Origin: an uncultured Eubacteriales bacterium
GTDB lineage: Bacteria > Bacillota > Clostridia > Oscillospirales > Oscillospiraceae
Length of the DNA: 64,000 bases
Assembly: GCA_900079765.1 (NCBI GenBank)
Contig: LT599017.1
Coordinates: 186,001-250,000, forward strand
Direction of reading: 5' to 3'
Made by a program: the position numbers and the translations under genes. Below are positions 1 to 15,000 of the stretch, in pieces. Below the pieces are notes generated by a model, which was not told the DNA's origin, did no database searches, and worked only from the letters and a program-made list of their open reading frames with translations. How positions within the stretch are numbered: the first letter of the stretch is position 1; every line of letters starts with the position of its first letter.

Positions 1-3000
1 CCGGCGCCAGCGCGGACAACTATAAGCCCCGCAAGATGAACGGCTTTGGCGGCCTCGACCTGGACAACGTGCTGGACGTGGCGGGCAACGCCGTTGCAAC
101 CGCAGTCCTCCTGACCGACGGTACCGTCTGGACCGTGGGCGGCAATACCAACGGCGAGCTGGGCGCGGGCTATCTGCCCAGCGAGCTGGCCTACAGCACC
201 AAGCTGGTGCGCGTGGAGTACAGCGCCGAAAGCCGCGACTATGATGACAAGCTGGTGGAGAGAGAAGAGATCATGGGTGTCAACCGCATCGCGGGCAGCG
301 GCTATAACTTTGCCGCCGTCACCGAGGGCAAGGAGGTATACACCTGGGGCTCCAACTCCAGCAGCCAGCTGGGCGCAGAGGATTGGTACCAGGCCATTGA
401 GCCGGGCGGCGAAGAAATGTACAGCAGCTTCCCGTATTCTGTAAAGCCCGTCAAGGTGCAGGTACAGATGCGCGACAAGGATGGGAACCAGGTCACCGGC
501 ATGGGTACCACCCTCAGCAACGTGGTGGACATCTCCATCGGCGGCTATGAGGGCAACGTTCAGATGCTGGCCGTCACCATGGACGTGACCTACGACTATA
601 GCAACGACCTGCAGACCGTGGTCCAGCGCACCTACCGCTCCTGGGCCTGGGGCTCCAACGAGGAGATGAAGGCGGGCAAGAGTCTGGCCGAGGGCGACGA
701 GCTGCCCCGTGCCAACGAGATCAATATCTTCGGCGATAAGCTGACCGGCACCAGCCTGCTGCCCGAGGGCGTCTACCTCAAGGGCGTAGCCGCCGGCGGC
801 AGACACTCCGCCGCCTTTGACACCCGTGGCATCGTCTGGACCTGGGGCAACAACAGGTATGGCGAGCTGGGCAACTTTGAGTACCGCACCGTGGAGAAGG
901 ACATGGTCGAGTTTGAGTCCATTCCCACTTTGGTGGACGAGGCCCATATCGCTATTTACGAGGTCACCGAGGGCGTGGACGAGGAAGGCGAGCCCATCCG
1001 CATCGAGACTGAGACCTACGACTTCCAGGTCAAGAGCGCTACTCCGGCTTACACCGGCATCGCCGGCAACGTGGCGGAGACGCCCAGCGAGACCCATGAC
1101 ATCATCGCCAAGTACCTCTACTCCTTCTCCGTGGACAAGGAAGTGGACGAGGAGAAGACCCTGGCCCTCAAGTACGAGGCCCTGGACGGCGATCTGATGG
1201 AGCTTAGCGGCACTTACCTGACGGCCGAGGATGTGGTAAACCACACTGAGGGCTCCGACGCGGCAACCAAGGAGCGGCTGGTCGGCACCCGCAAGCAGAA
1301 CATCACTTTCTCCAACGACGGTCTGGAAGATCGAATCGTCACCTACGACGACGTGACGCTCAAGGCGGCGGCGGATAGCTTTGGTCCCACCCGCCTGGTG
1401 GTGCGCTACGTTCCCGAGGAGGGCAGCGAGGAGGGCGACTGGTCTATGACCGGCGTGGCCCTGATCCGCGTGCTGGGCGAGGACCGCATCGAGGCGGTCA
1501 CCGATCCCGTGTCCGGTGCGGCGACGGGCCAGTACGAAGTGGCGCAGGAGTTCCTTGCCCTGCCCAGCATCGCGTCAGGCGAGAGCTTCAGCATGGCACT
1601 GCGGATCGATGGCCAGGTCTACACCTGGGGCAACAACGACCACGGCCAGTTGGGCAACGGCAATAAGACCACTACCCTGACCCCCAGCATTGTGGACTTC
1701 GGTTTTACCAACGGGGAGTATATCACTAAGATCGCCGCCGGCGCGAACCACGCCATGGCGCTGGATAGCACGGGCAACGTGTGGGTCTGGGGCGACAACA
1801 CCTACAGTCAGCTGGGCCTGGGCGTGGACAAGAATACTCTGGAGTACTCCCTCAAGCCTGTGCGGATCGACAGCCTGCCCGGCAACGTGGCCATCACCGG
1901 CATCTTCGCCTCGGACAAGAGCAGCTACCTGCTGGACGCCAAGGGTACCGTGTATGCCTGCGGCATTGGTGAGACCTTCATGGAAGAGGGCTACGGCACC
2001 ACGCCTGTGGCGCTGAGCCTCTTGGGCCGCACCATTGAGATCTCCCAGGGGTACGCCCTCAAGGGCAGCGGCACCGTGTGGGAGCTGCCTACCAGCAGTA
2101 AGGATGCCAACATCGCCCGGGCCGACCTGGGCAAGTTTAAGGACACCAGCAGCAAGAACCGGGACATCGTAGCCATCGCCGCCAGCACCGACCACGAGGA
2201 GGGCATTGCCAACAGCCACCTGCTCCTGCTGGACAACCAGCGCCGTCTGTGGGCCTCGGGCAGCAACTACTATGGCCAGGCCGGCGTGGTAATAAGCGCG
2301 AACCCCGCCGACGAGCACTACGCGGAGCAGAACGACGGGGCCGACATCACGCTGAATCAGGAAGCGGGCACCTCCAGCAGTCAGTACATGATGCCTGTCC
2401 GTTTTGAGACCAGAGACAGCAACGGCAAGTATGTCTACAAGCAGGTAAAGAACGTCACCGCCATCACGGCAGGGGACGGGTTCAGTGCGGCCATCGCCAA
2501 GGAGACCGTCACCGACGGAGTCACCGGCGTTGCCAGCGATGTGTACAACCTCTTCGCCTGGGGTGCCAACACTCATGGGCAGCTGGCCCAGGGAGACGGC
2601 GTGGTCCTTGGGGAGGATGCCCGGTTCCCGCTGCGGGTGGAGTACCAGACCGGGCAGACGGGTGCCAGTGCCAGCGTTCTGGCCGTATCGGCCGGCAGCG
2701 GCCACCTTATGACCCTGAAGGGCGACGGCTATATGTGGAGCGCCGGCGACGACACCTATGGCCAGCTGGGCGACAATCTGAGCGGCACCATCTCCAGCGA
2801 GCTTGTAATGGTGGGCCGTCAGCATATCACTGTGGTGCCTACCGGCCTTACCCTCGTCCAGGGCGACGAGGTCAACATTACCAGCGGCAGCACCGCCACC
2901 ATCAGCGGGACGAATGTACCCGCGTTCCAGGTCACCTTCGAGGCAGGCGTCAACCTGCTCCTGAAGGATCTGGGCAGCAACGGCAGCGCCACCTGGAGCG

Positions 3001-6000
3001 TCACCAGCCTGAATACCGACATACTCACCGTCGAGACGGATGCCAACGGCGACTATATCCTCCATGCAAGCAAGATGGGCCAAACCATGTTGGAGGTCAA
3101 AGTCGCGGGCCTGTCCACCGCCGCTTACGTGACCGTTCGCGTCATGGCCGACCCCAACTCCCGTACTACGCCCATGGTGGCGGTGGGTCTTGACCACACG
3201 CTGGCCCTCAAGAGCGACGGCTCCGTCTGGACCTGGGGTGACAACTCCAAGGGCCAGCTGGGCCGCAGCGACTACGCGGATATGGGTCAGGTCGTGTTCC
3301 CGCACATGGTCAAGCAGGCCGTGGAAGATGGCCTCATCAGCTTGACCGGCGTGGACGGCAGCACCTCTGAGGCCGACGCCTATGCGGCCTGGCTGGCCGC
3401 TGGGGCTGAAACGAGTTTCCTCTCCAGCGCAAGCTGGTTCGACAAGGACCCCGTGGTCTTCGTGGCCGCGGGCGCGGACAGCAGCTACGCCGTCACCCTG
3501 AGCGGCAGAGCCTACGCCTGGGGCGGCAACGCCGACACCAAGCTGGGTATCGGAACCGACGATGCCTCCGTCAGCGTACCCACCTATATGGTGAACGCCT
3601 CCGGCGGTAAGGTGACCTCTGGTGCCATGATGGTGGGTGTGGACAGCGCCACCACCGTGGACGGCGTTCTGGACAAGGCTTTCCTGCTCGTCAGCGAGAA
3701 CGGAAAGAGCGCGATCTACGCCTCCGGCAACACCTACTACAAGGCCGACCATCTGCCCACCGCCATCGGCGACGCCGAGGCCGTCTCCTCTGTCAGCGGC
3801 AGCTACGTCCTGCAGAACGACGGCAGCGTTTGGCAGATTGAGGGAGACAGCTGCAAGAAACGCATCCTGGGTTTCCAGGGCAAGCTGGGCACCAGCGAGA
3901 GTGACACTGAGCTGCCCATCATCAAGCTGGCCCACGGCGACGGGCACCTGCTGGCGCTGGACATCAACGGCAACGTCTGGGCGCTGGGCAGCGACGCGCT
4001 GGGGCAGGGCGGCCAGGGCAATCAGGACGCGAGCCATCCCAGCCTGACCGCGCCCAAAAAGGTGGTCAAGGGCGCCCAGCCGGGCGACCTCTACCTCAGC
4101 AGGGTACAGGACATCGGCGCGGGCCGTGGGTTCTCCTTCGCCCTGACGGCGGACGGCGCGCTCTACGGCTGGGGCGATAACAGCCTGGGTCAGCTGGGCG
4201 TGGAACCCGCCGTCACCGGCGAGAATGCCACCGAGTACGATGCGCCCACCCTCGTCTCCAGCCAGGGCCACAACCCCCTCGCCATCTTCAATGGCTTTGA
4301 CCAGACCTTTGTCATGGACGACAGCGGTACCCTCTGGGGCACCGGCGTCAACGACAAGAAGCAGCTGGCCAACGGCACCACTGAGAATGCCAGGGGCCTT
4401 ACCCTTGTGGGTGATAACACCCTGAAGGTCACCCTGAGCGAGAATTACCGTATCGTAAACGACGAGGTGGAGTTGGGCGACTACAAGCTCGCCGCGGGCG
4501 CGACGATCCCCAGTGACAATACCCTGCGCTACACGCTCAACACGGACGCCGGTACCGGCGACCCCATGCTCAATGGCCAGGGCAAGTACACCTACATCGA
4601 GGATGTGAACGGCGACTACTACTTCGATCCCACCGCGGTGCGCGTGGTGGAATACGGAACGTTGTATCTGCCTGAGGACGTCCTTTACTACATGGACGCC
4701 GAGTTCACCGCCTTCTGCATGTTCACAGGCGGAGCCGCCAACAATTACGGGTACGTCTTTAAAGGGAATAACGACAAAACTATCTCCGTGGAGGCCGAGA
4801 AGGTAACTCCCAGCGGCGGGTCTACGGAGTATACCCTGAATTACCTGAAGACCGAGGCCGCCGGAACCGGATACATCCAGGTGTTCGAGTCCAGCTCCGC
4901 CAAGAAGTACCGCTACATCAAGGCCGTGGTGCTCAATGAGGTGGAGACCGCCACCTCCGGCGTGGATTATGAAAACTGGGTGTCCGCGGGCAGCGACCCC
5001 AACACTAAGCCCGTCAAGGACGACAGCGCCCTGGCCTCTCCCAAGGTGGTCACCGGCAGCGGCTTTACCCTGGTGCTCCGTTCTGACAACTCCCTGTGGG
5101 CTTACGGCCTTAATGCCTCCGGCCAGCTTGGCGTGGGCAAGGACTCTGGCGGAAACCCCTTCCTGAACAATAAGGACGGCGCCACCGATCTGATCTATGG
5201 CCTGGATGACCCTGCCGAGGTCAAGGCCTATCTCCTCACGCCGTCCTATGGCCTGGGCCCAGAGCAGGTAGACTCCAACGGGCGCTCCACCATCAAGTTT
5301 GTGTCCATGGCGGCGGGCTACGACCACAGCCTGGCCGTGGACGAGGACGGCAACGTCTGGGCCGCGGGCTCCAACGCGCACGGACAGCTGGGCCTGCCCA
5401 CGGACCAGGTCACCAGGTTCGACGTGTTCGTCAAGGTACTGGATACCGGCGACCTGAACGGCAGACACATCGTCGACGTGGCGGCGGGTGAGGGCTACAG
5501 CCTTGCCCTGGCCAGTGACGGCACGGTCTACGCCTGGGGACTCAACGCCTCCGGTCAGCTGGGCCTTGGCTACATCAGCGACTTTGTTGACGGGCCCGCG
5601 AACCTCACGCTTACCAACGTGAATCAGATCTCCGCCGGGCGCGACCACAGCCTCTTCCTGATGGCGGACGGCAACGTCTACGCTGCGGGCAGCAACGATC
5701 TGCGCAAGTTGGGCACCGACGCCGTCAGCGTGGGTGGGTTCACCGGCGTGCCCGTCTACGTGACCGGGTCCAGCATGATGGTGGCCGTGTCCGCCGGCGA
5801 CAGCCACAACCTGGCGCTGGGCTTTGGCGGGTTCTACAGCAGCTGGGGCGCCGCCGAGGGCGGCCGCCTGGGCTACCAGAGCAGCAACAGCTACGAGGGC
5901 ATCAGTCAGGACTCCAACTCTGTCAACGACGTCATGGACATCGCCGCAGGCTACGACCACAGCGTCCTGCTGGATGCCGAGAATAAGGTCTACACATTCG

Positions 6001-9000
6001 GCGGAAACGACTACGGACAGCTGGGTCTGGGTACTATGGAGATCGGCAAGAACGAGTATACCCCCACAGAGAACAAGCGTTTCCTGGAGGACGCGGACAT
6101 CCTCGTCACCAGCATCTCCGCCGGAAAGAAGTACACCGCCATCTCTGATACCACCGGCCTTATCTACGGTATGGGTGACTATGCCTATGGCGCGTATGCC
6201 CTCAAGCAGAACGACACCAACGCCGACACGCCCATTATCGTGGGTGAGAAGGGCCAGCCCACCAGCAAGCACATCGTCACCATCATCGGCAACACCACCG
6301 TGGAGGCCGAGTACATGCTCAGCCAGCGGTTCAACCTGTACTCAGACTTCTGGAATACCAGCGCGCCCACTCTGGTAAGCCAGAATACCGGCATCGCTAC
6401 CCCGGGCAGCATCAACGTGGCGGACCGTAAGTTCTATGTCAACGGCATATCCTATGGCTACACCCATGTGGTCCTCTCCGCGGGCGACCAGAAGGTGGTC
6501 TACTACGTTACCGTCCTGCCCGACGGCTCCCAGAACGCGCCCGTGGTATCCTCCGGCGAGGCACACACCATCGCCCTGAGGGACGACGGCACCGTCTGGA
6601 CCTGGGGTGACAACCGGTTCGGCCAGCTGGGCAAAAATGTGGCCGCTAACCCCTACGGCACCACGCCTGAGGAGCGCAAGTTCGACGGGCTGCTGGCCGA
6701 GGGCGACTACATCGTATCCGTTGCCGCCGGCGCATACCACTCCGTGGCCCTGAGCAAAAACGGCGTGGTCATCACCTGGGGCTCCAACAGCAAGGGCCAG
6801 CTGGGCCGCGGCCTCAATCCGAGCGCCGAACCCTACAGTGCCGACCCCGGCGTCGTCACCCTGCCCGGCCTGGCCGCCGACGACCGCGTCATCAAGGTCG
6901 TCGCCGGAATCGGTCATACCGTGGCGCTGACCTATCACGGCCGCCTCTACACCTGGGGTGACAACCAGTACGGCCAGTTGGGCATCGGCACCAGCGGCGC
7001 GGGCAGCTACTCCGCAAGCCCCGTGCTGGTCACGGGCCTCTCCAAGGTCATCGACATCTCAGAGGGTACCCGCAGCAATACCATCCGTGTCGTGCGGTAC
7101 GACGGCACCCTCTGGGGCTGGGGCGACAACCTGACCGGCCAGATCAACACCAAGTCCAACGCCGGCAAGTACGATATCCCCACCATCATGAAACTGGACC
7201 TGACCGTGCTCGACCCCGGCGAGAAGATCATCAAGCTGTACGACGGCAATAACTTTACCCTTGCTATGCTCAACACCGGAAAGATGCTCAGCTGGGGCAA
7301 CAATTCCAAGTGTCAGCTGGGCCGCGCCACCGCCACCGATGCGGAGGCGAAGACGCCCAACCGCGTCGTGATTAAGGACAATTCCGGCAATCCCGAGTAT
7401 GTGGTGGCACTGGCCTCCGGCTCCACCAGCGGTATGGCGCTCACCGCCAGCAAGAGGGTCTACAGTTGGGGAGACGGCTCCTATGGCCGCCTGGGCCTGG
7501 GCAGCAAGAACGACGTGGCCGTGCCCACTCTGGTGCAAAAACTCATCACGCCCGCCGTAGAGGATTCCAGTGGTGCGGTCACCACCCCCGCCGTGCTTGA
7601 GCCCTTCGCAGCCCAGGGCATCTCCGCCAGCGGCGCCTTCGGTACTATCATTGCCATCCGTGAGAACGACGCCGGTGAGAAGTACGGCCCGCTCTACGCC
7701 TTCGGCTACAACAACTATGGGCAGATCGGCAACGGCAGACTTCTGACCAATCTGGGCGGTACCGGCGGCAACCAGCAGCTGGACGAGGAGATGGCCAAGA
7801 CCTATTATCCCGTCCAGGTGCTGGGCGACGCGGCGGGCATAAAGCCCACCAATATCGTCCTGCCCGTAACCGGCACTCAGACTGTCGAGGCCAACATCAG
7901 CAAGTTCATCATCGTGAACGCTGAAAACAGCAAGCCCGCCGAGTACAAGTGGACCGTGACCGACGAGATCAAGGGCGGAAAACCCACCGGCACCAGCAAC
8001 ACCGTCGCCGTGGTCACGCAGAACGAGGACGGTACCTTCACCCTCACGGGCCTGGAAATTGGTTTCGCTACTTTGGTGGCCACCGACGTGGAAACCGGAA
8101 TCTCGGTCTCCACCAAGATCAGCGTGGTCAGCCGCGACGCCATGCGTATTGTGGAGGTCTACACCGACAAGACCAAGGCAACCGCCAATGCCGCCAACTC
8201 CATGCAGACCCTGGTGAACAAGGGCTACCTGGCCCCCGGTGAGTTCCGCTATGAAAACGGCGCCCTGACCCTTGGCGAGATTCCCGGCGCACTGGCTCAG
8301 TCCGTCCTCAATACCACGGCAGAGGCCACTACGACCAACAAGCTAGCCAACGCGTACATTGCCTACGTGACCCCCGCCGTGGGGAGCAATACGGTCACCG
8401 TCCGCATCATACCCAGCGTTAACTCGGACCTGGTCACCCTCTGGCTGCCCAATGGCGGCGGCTATGCCGCTGTCGGTGGCGTGAAGTACACCGATTCCTC
8501 GCTGGACGAGACCCTCGACTCCAGCCTCAATCTGACCGGCAAGACCTACTACCGATTTGACAGCGTACCCGCCGACAGCCTGCAGAAACTCTATCTCCGC
8601 TTTGTGAACGAGGGCAGCGAGGTTGACGGCTACTCTTATGAGGCATGGATCAAACTCATTCTGGTGCCTGCCTCTAGCTCCACCAACGCGGAAAAGGTCT
8701 ACGTCAGCAAGCAGAGCGATATGGACCTGGGCGATGCCCACAACCTGCCCAACAGCACAAAGGCCAAGCTCCAGGCCCTGCCCATCTACAACAGGAACGC
8801 AGACGGTTCCTACAAGCTGGACGCCAACGGCAACAGAATTCAGAAGACCGACGCGGACGGCAACAAGCTCTACTACGTCGTGCTCGCTGATGAGACGGGG
8901 AGTACGTCCGAAACCAAGCTTTACCTCTACGCCGAAGCCGAGGACGAGGCGTCCACCATATCCGTCCTGGGCAAGGTTGTCAACGCCGACCATCTGGCTG

Positions 9001-12000
9001 AGGCCAAGAGCAAGGCAGACGTCTACGACGCGGCCCAGGCGAAGTACCTCGAACTGCTGGTGCTCATGGACGCGGTGGACGGCGCGCAGACGGCGCTGAG
9101 CAATGCCGCGGCCGATGTAATTACCAAACACGCGACACTGGATTACGTAGGTACGACTGTCATCGGTGCGGACGGCACGGCCGCCGTGGCTGCTTATGAT
9201 ACGTTGAGAGCCGCGATTGCCAACAACAGCGACGCCGCCGCCATTGCCGCGGCGCAGCTTGCCTACGAGACAGCATTGGCAGTACTGAGTGACGCTGAGC
9301 GTGCCGCGCTTGTGGCTGCAGCCGATGTCTGCACCGCTGCCGAGGCCGCACGCGACGCGGCCCAAGCTGCCCTTATCCAGGCCCAGCAGGCTGCCAATGA
9401 CGCCGCCGCCGCAGAGAGCGCCGCCGATATTGCCGCCGCCATCACCGCGGCGGAGAGTGCCATGAACGTTGCCAAGGCCGCCGTAGACACCGCCTATGAG
9501 GCCATCCACGCCGACTACTACGACGCACAGGGCTTCTCTATCCCCGCTGCCGGCACGCAGACCGCCCCCTTCACCGTCACCGCCCAGAATAACAGCAAGC
9601 AGGGCTACATGGTGAGCCTCTATCGTGAGAGCGCAGTCGCCGGGCTGGGCAATTTCACCGCCACCATCGGCCAGGGCAGCTCTGCCGCCACGTATACCGC
9701 CGTCAAGACCACCGGGACTGCGTACGACTACGTGCTGGTCATGCCCATGGACCAGCTTGCCGCCAGCACCGACGGCATCACGCTGAAGGCCACCGCCGCC
9801 TTGACAGACCTGGGCTGGGTCAAATTTGACAGCACCCTGGCCAACGTCTGGAGCGGGAACCAGTACCTGGGCAGCGCCTCCTGGTCCTTCTTTAAGCCCT
9901 CCGTTCTCAGCGGCCATGAAGAGGATGACCTCGTTCAGGTCACCGTCAAGGTCTATACCACCGAGGACGAGGTCAGCGGCCCGTTCGTGTATGAGACCTA
10001 CACCGTGCGCCTGGTGGCCCTGGAGAGCGGCTACCACGTCATGCTGGACCACGAGGACATCGAGCTGCACAACCTGGCAGTGCCCGGGGAGACGAGCCTG
10101 ATGCGCTACACCGGCGTGGTGGATGACGACGCGGAGAAAGTCACCATCACTGTCACCTCCGCCGCGGCGAACAGCTACGTGCAGCTGGGCGGCAACGGCC
10201 AATTCCTGCCCGGTTCCAACGAGCGGATCTTTACTCTCAGCGACGACATCACCAATATCGAAGCCGACCTGATCTTTGCGGGCGACGGCTATGTGGACGT
10301 GCCCTTCGCCGTCCGCACCACCGTGAACGGCGCCACCAAAACCGATACCCAGTATATCCGCATCTACCGCGCCGGTGCCGACACAACGCCGGAGTCCATC
10401 AAGGTGTACTTCGACACGGATCCTACACCCGGCGGCTCGGCCCAAGTGGAGGGCAGCCAGTACCTCCTGGAGGCCGAGTACAGGGCCGACCTGGGATACT
10501 ACCTGGTGGCCATCACCGACGAGAGCATTACCGAGGCCGCCAAGGCAGCCATTACCGCCGCCCAGTCCGGCGCGGGCGTAGTGGGCGTATACAAGGACTT
10601 GGCTGACGCGAAGAGTGCCGCGCAGAACTATACGGCCCCTCACCTGGGGAATCCGTATGTGTACGACAACGGCGGCAGCGGCATCGATCTGACCGGCAAC
10701 AAAACCACTCTCTACATCGTCATGGCGCCCACCGACGACGGCTACCCCTGCGCGATCTACACTTTGGTCATCGCCAAGATCTCCGCCAGGATTATCGCCG
10801 CCACGGCGGAGGGCACCTATGTCAGCAAGCAGCTGGTGGACCACGATAACGATCCCGCCACGGACATGGTGGAGCGGGACTACAGCTATGTGGCGGCCCA
10901 GCCGACCGACGACTTTGAGGGGACCTATACCGTCGTCGTGACTTACACCGCCAAGGGCATCACCCTTGTGCTTACCACTGAGGACGCGTACACCGGCGTC
11001 TCCCTCACGCAGGGCGGCAGCTATGTGCTGCCCGCCGCCGTGACCGATGGCCAGGGCAACGTGACCTATCAGGTGCGCCTCACCGGGGTGAAACTGAACG
11101 CGGCCGCGAACGCGGAGCAGACCGAGCTGACGCTTTACACCAAGGCGGCGGCGGGCGGCAGCGTCGGTACCAATAGGTATAAGCTGGTGCTGCGGCACGC
11201 GAAGGCCGGGGCCGGCCTTGCCAGTCTGACCGACATCAGCGGTGCCAACGAGGCCGAGATCTATCCCATCTACAAGGTGCCGGGGCAGACCGATAAGTAC
11301 CATATGGCGGTGAAGACCAGCACCACCAGCGTGACCATCAAGGCCGTGGCTGCGGAAAGCCGCAGCATCACACTGATCTCCACAACCGACGGCAGCGCCG
11401 CCAGCTATGGCCGCAAGAACAACAACGACACCCGGGACATCGCCAAGCAGGACGTGACTATCCTGCTGGATAGTACGGTCAAGGAGCAGAAGGTCTACAT
11501 TAAGGTCACCGACGAGAGCGGCGCAAGCAAGGTCTACGAGCTGACCATCGTTCGCCAGTCCAGCGTGACCGACGCCGACGTGCGCATTACCAACGTCAAC
11601 GACCAGTCCAACCCCAAGGAAGGACATGAGGTCACCGACTATACCGGCGTGCCCAAGACCTACATCTACTACATGGACATCCTGCCCCGCAGCCTGAAGA
11701 AGACCAACGTCCGCGTCACCGCCAAGGACGTCTATGCCAAGGTGTGGGCCGGAAATTACTGGTTCAGCGTGAACGACTCCATCCTCAACAATACGGTGAA
11801 CTACAGCATAAACCACCCGGGCCAGCCCCTGAACAACTATCCCACAGCTTCCGACTGGGCCGCGGCCGTAAAGAATGGCTACCCGCTCAGCGACCTCACC
11901 GTGGCTCTGGAGTTCTACAACAGTGACGGTACGCTCAATGATCTGGGCAAGGCCATGGAGACCGGCGTCTACCTGCCACTGTATGTCTTGGCGGAGGACG

Positions 12001-15000
12001 GCGTCACCATGAAGACCGTTCTGGCTATGCTTCGCTGGGATCAGAGCTCGGTGGCCGTCAAGAGCATCACCGCCGACTACCAGTGGACCGATGGACAGGG
12101 TACTGGCCAGACCTTCACGGCTATCCCTGCGGAGAAGCAGGCCGCCCAGACCGGCGATACCGGTGTGGTCTACAAGCTCCAAATTCCCGACACCGTGAAC
12201 GTGCTGGATGTCACCGTAACACCTGACAACGCCAGCGTGAAGTACATCCTCATTGACCACGACGGCTATAAGGACGACCCCGCCTCTGCGCCTACCACGG
12301 ACTATGCCATTAACGCCACCACCGGCGCGCGTACCCGTAAGGGCCTGTCCATCCCCGCCGACGGCCGCAGGATCTCCGTGCTGGTGTACACCCTCTCCGG
12401 CGAGCTGGACGCGAGCGGGAATGAGAAACTGATCTGCAACCAGTACTGGCTGGACGTGAGCAAGCTCTCCACCAACAGCACTCTGGCCACTACCAACTCG
12501 GTTACCGCCAACCCAGGCGAGGAGTACGCCCACGTCACCGACCACTTCTATACCAACGTGGGCGGCAGCGTGGTACAGAACACCTACCTGGTCTATGTCC
12601 CCAATAAAACCCCCAGCCCGCACAATACCAACTTCGCCTTCCTGCTCACCGCCCCCAGCGGACAGCTGATGGTTCAGGGTGATGGCAGCTGGATCAACTC
12701 CGGCACCGACGGGCTGGTGTCCATCACCAACAAGCCTCTGGTCAACCTCATTGATGCCTCCGAGGATGCCGCCCTGGCTGCCCTGGGTGGGTACAAGTTC
12801 GAGGTTACCGTGCTCTCGCCCTTCGGCGTCCACGAGATCGCGCGGCTGAAGAGCAGCCTGGACGAGGCAGGCTTGGAGGCCGAGTACGCCAAGCACATCC
12901 ACACCTATACCATCTACGCCGTGCCTGCGGACATGGATCTGAGCATCTCCATGGAATATGTCCGGGCAGGGGAGACCACACCCGCCGCCATTACCAAGGA
13001 CGGCAGCACCTACACGGTCTTCGACTACAACAAAACCGCCAACGCGTACGCAAATCTCTTCAAGGTGGAGGGTGTGAACCCCAACTCCTATATTGAGCTC
13101 CGTAAGGTCAACGCCGACGGCAGCGTAGGCGACGTGGTTGCCACCAGCAAGAACAGCACCTGGAAAAACAAGCTGGAGCTGTCCGCCAGCCTGGGCAACG
13201 CCCTGAGCACCGGCATGCCCATGGTCAGCGACGGCATGACCAGCTACTACGTGGTTGTCTACTCCACCGAGGAGGGAATCAGCGATCTGGCACCCAAGTA
13301 CCGCCTGAACATCGTGCCTATGAGCAGCGTCACCGGCGTGAGGGTCTGGGTCAACTACGGCGCAACCGCCGAGCACCCTGAGGGCGTCCGTCTGGAGGCT
13401 ACGCCCAGCGCCGACGGCAGCACCTTCACTGCCCCCATCGGACCCGACACCACAAGCGCCACTGTCTCCGTGGTGCCTGTGAACGCCTATGCCATGGCCG
13501 GCATGGACGTGAACGGCAACCAGCGCTTTAGCGTGACCCTCGATTGGGCCTCCTTCTGGTCCAACCGCGGCCGGCCCGACGAGCCTGGCGACGCCGCCAC
13601 CGTTGCTACCGCCGGCGGATCCACCACGCTGTACGCCCAGGTCAAGGCCCAGGACGGCAGTTACTACAAGGACGGCTCCAACGAGTACGGCTACACCATC
13701 ATCCTCATCAAGCGTAACGACGAGGCCACCATCAAGACCGTGGAGAACACCGCCAAGCCTCTTGCAGACGACTACCGCAGCGCGTACCGTGAAAACGAGC
13801 TCGGTGAGCCCGACGACGCCGGTACGGTATACGCCCTCTACCTCAACGGGCAGTACCCTGTGCGCGACGCCAGCGCCGACACGAGGATTACCCCCGCCGA
13901 CGGCGCCAATGTGCGCGTGCAGCAGGCCGATGGCGTGTGGAGCGACTGGACCGCCGTGTCCGACATTGCCTACAACCAGCTCAGCATGGCCCGTGGCACC
14001 TACGCCGTCCAGATCAGGAGCGAGAACGGGGCCAACATCGCGGACTACACCCTGAAGATAGCCGACCGATCCACCGATGTGACCGTAGGCTTTGTCGCGG
14101 CCCGCGGTACCGCCAACGAGTACCACATGCCCTACTCTTCCATGAACTCGGCGGACAACAGCTTTGCCGGTGTGGCCCCTGTCTCCAGGGACTCCCTGCT
14201 GGAGGTTATCCCCGTGAACGGGTACGCCAAGGTGACCGCCGTCTACAAGGTGGACGCCTCTACCGGGGTAAAGACTCCCGTTGCCCTGCTGGATAAGAAC
14301 GGCGTCGCTTACACGACCTACCGCTTCGGCAAGGTCTACGTCAACGTGCCCGCGAGCCCCGACGCCGTTACCTACGAGGTCACCCTCATTGCTCAGGACG
14401 GCGTCAACACGGCAACCTATACCGTCACCCTCAGCCGCAAGGACGCCGACGTGAGCGTCTACAGTGTCGGGGTGGAGGACGACATCCTGTACTCCGCCAT
14501 CAACGATGTGTTCGCCTTCAAGCGGGCGGAGAGCGAGTTGGACGTGGGAATCGTCACCAACGGGGCCCTCATCATCAGCTTTGACGGCTACCTGACTGAT
14601 TACAGCACCACCCTTCAGAAAAAGTACGAGATATCCTCCGACACGCTGGAGGGCGAGACCGAGCGCATTGCCTTCCGGGTGAAGGACGACGCCTTCTACG
14701 TCAGCGACGAGGTGACCCCCAACGCGATCAAGACCTACACCATCGCCATCTTCCGCACCACACACGACGTGGGCGTGGGCGAGGTGCTGGTGAAGACCGT
14801 CATCGACGGCGAGGAAGTGATCTATGCCGCCGTGGCCCGGAAGGACAACCCCACCATCTACGAGGTTGCCGTGCCCGACAAGACCGAGGACTACTGGGTG
14901 GAGGTTACCGCCAACAACAGCTACACGGACATGAAACGCACTGCGATTACTTCCTTTGACGGCGCCGCCATCGGTACCGAGATCGGCAATCCGTCGGTTC

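Noticed and set aside
1575-6272. Antisense open frame of 1565 codons
   Set aside because: It is in mirrored codon register with gene 1, has low-complexity Gly/Val/Ala/His-rich translation without domains, and is explained by avoidance of TCA, TTA and CTA codons on the + strand.
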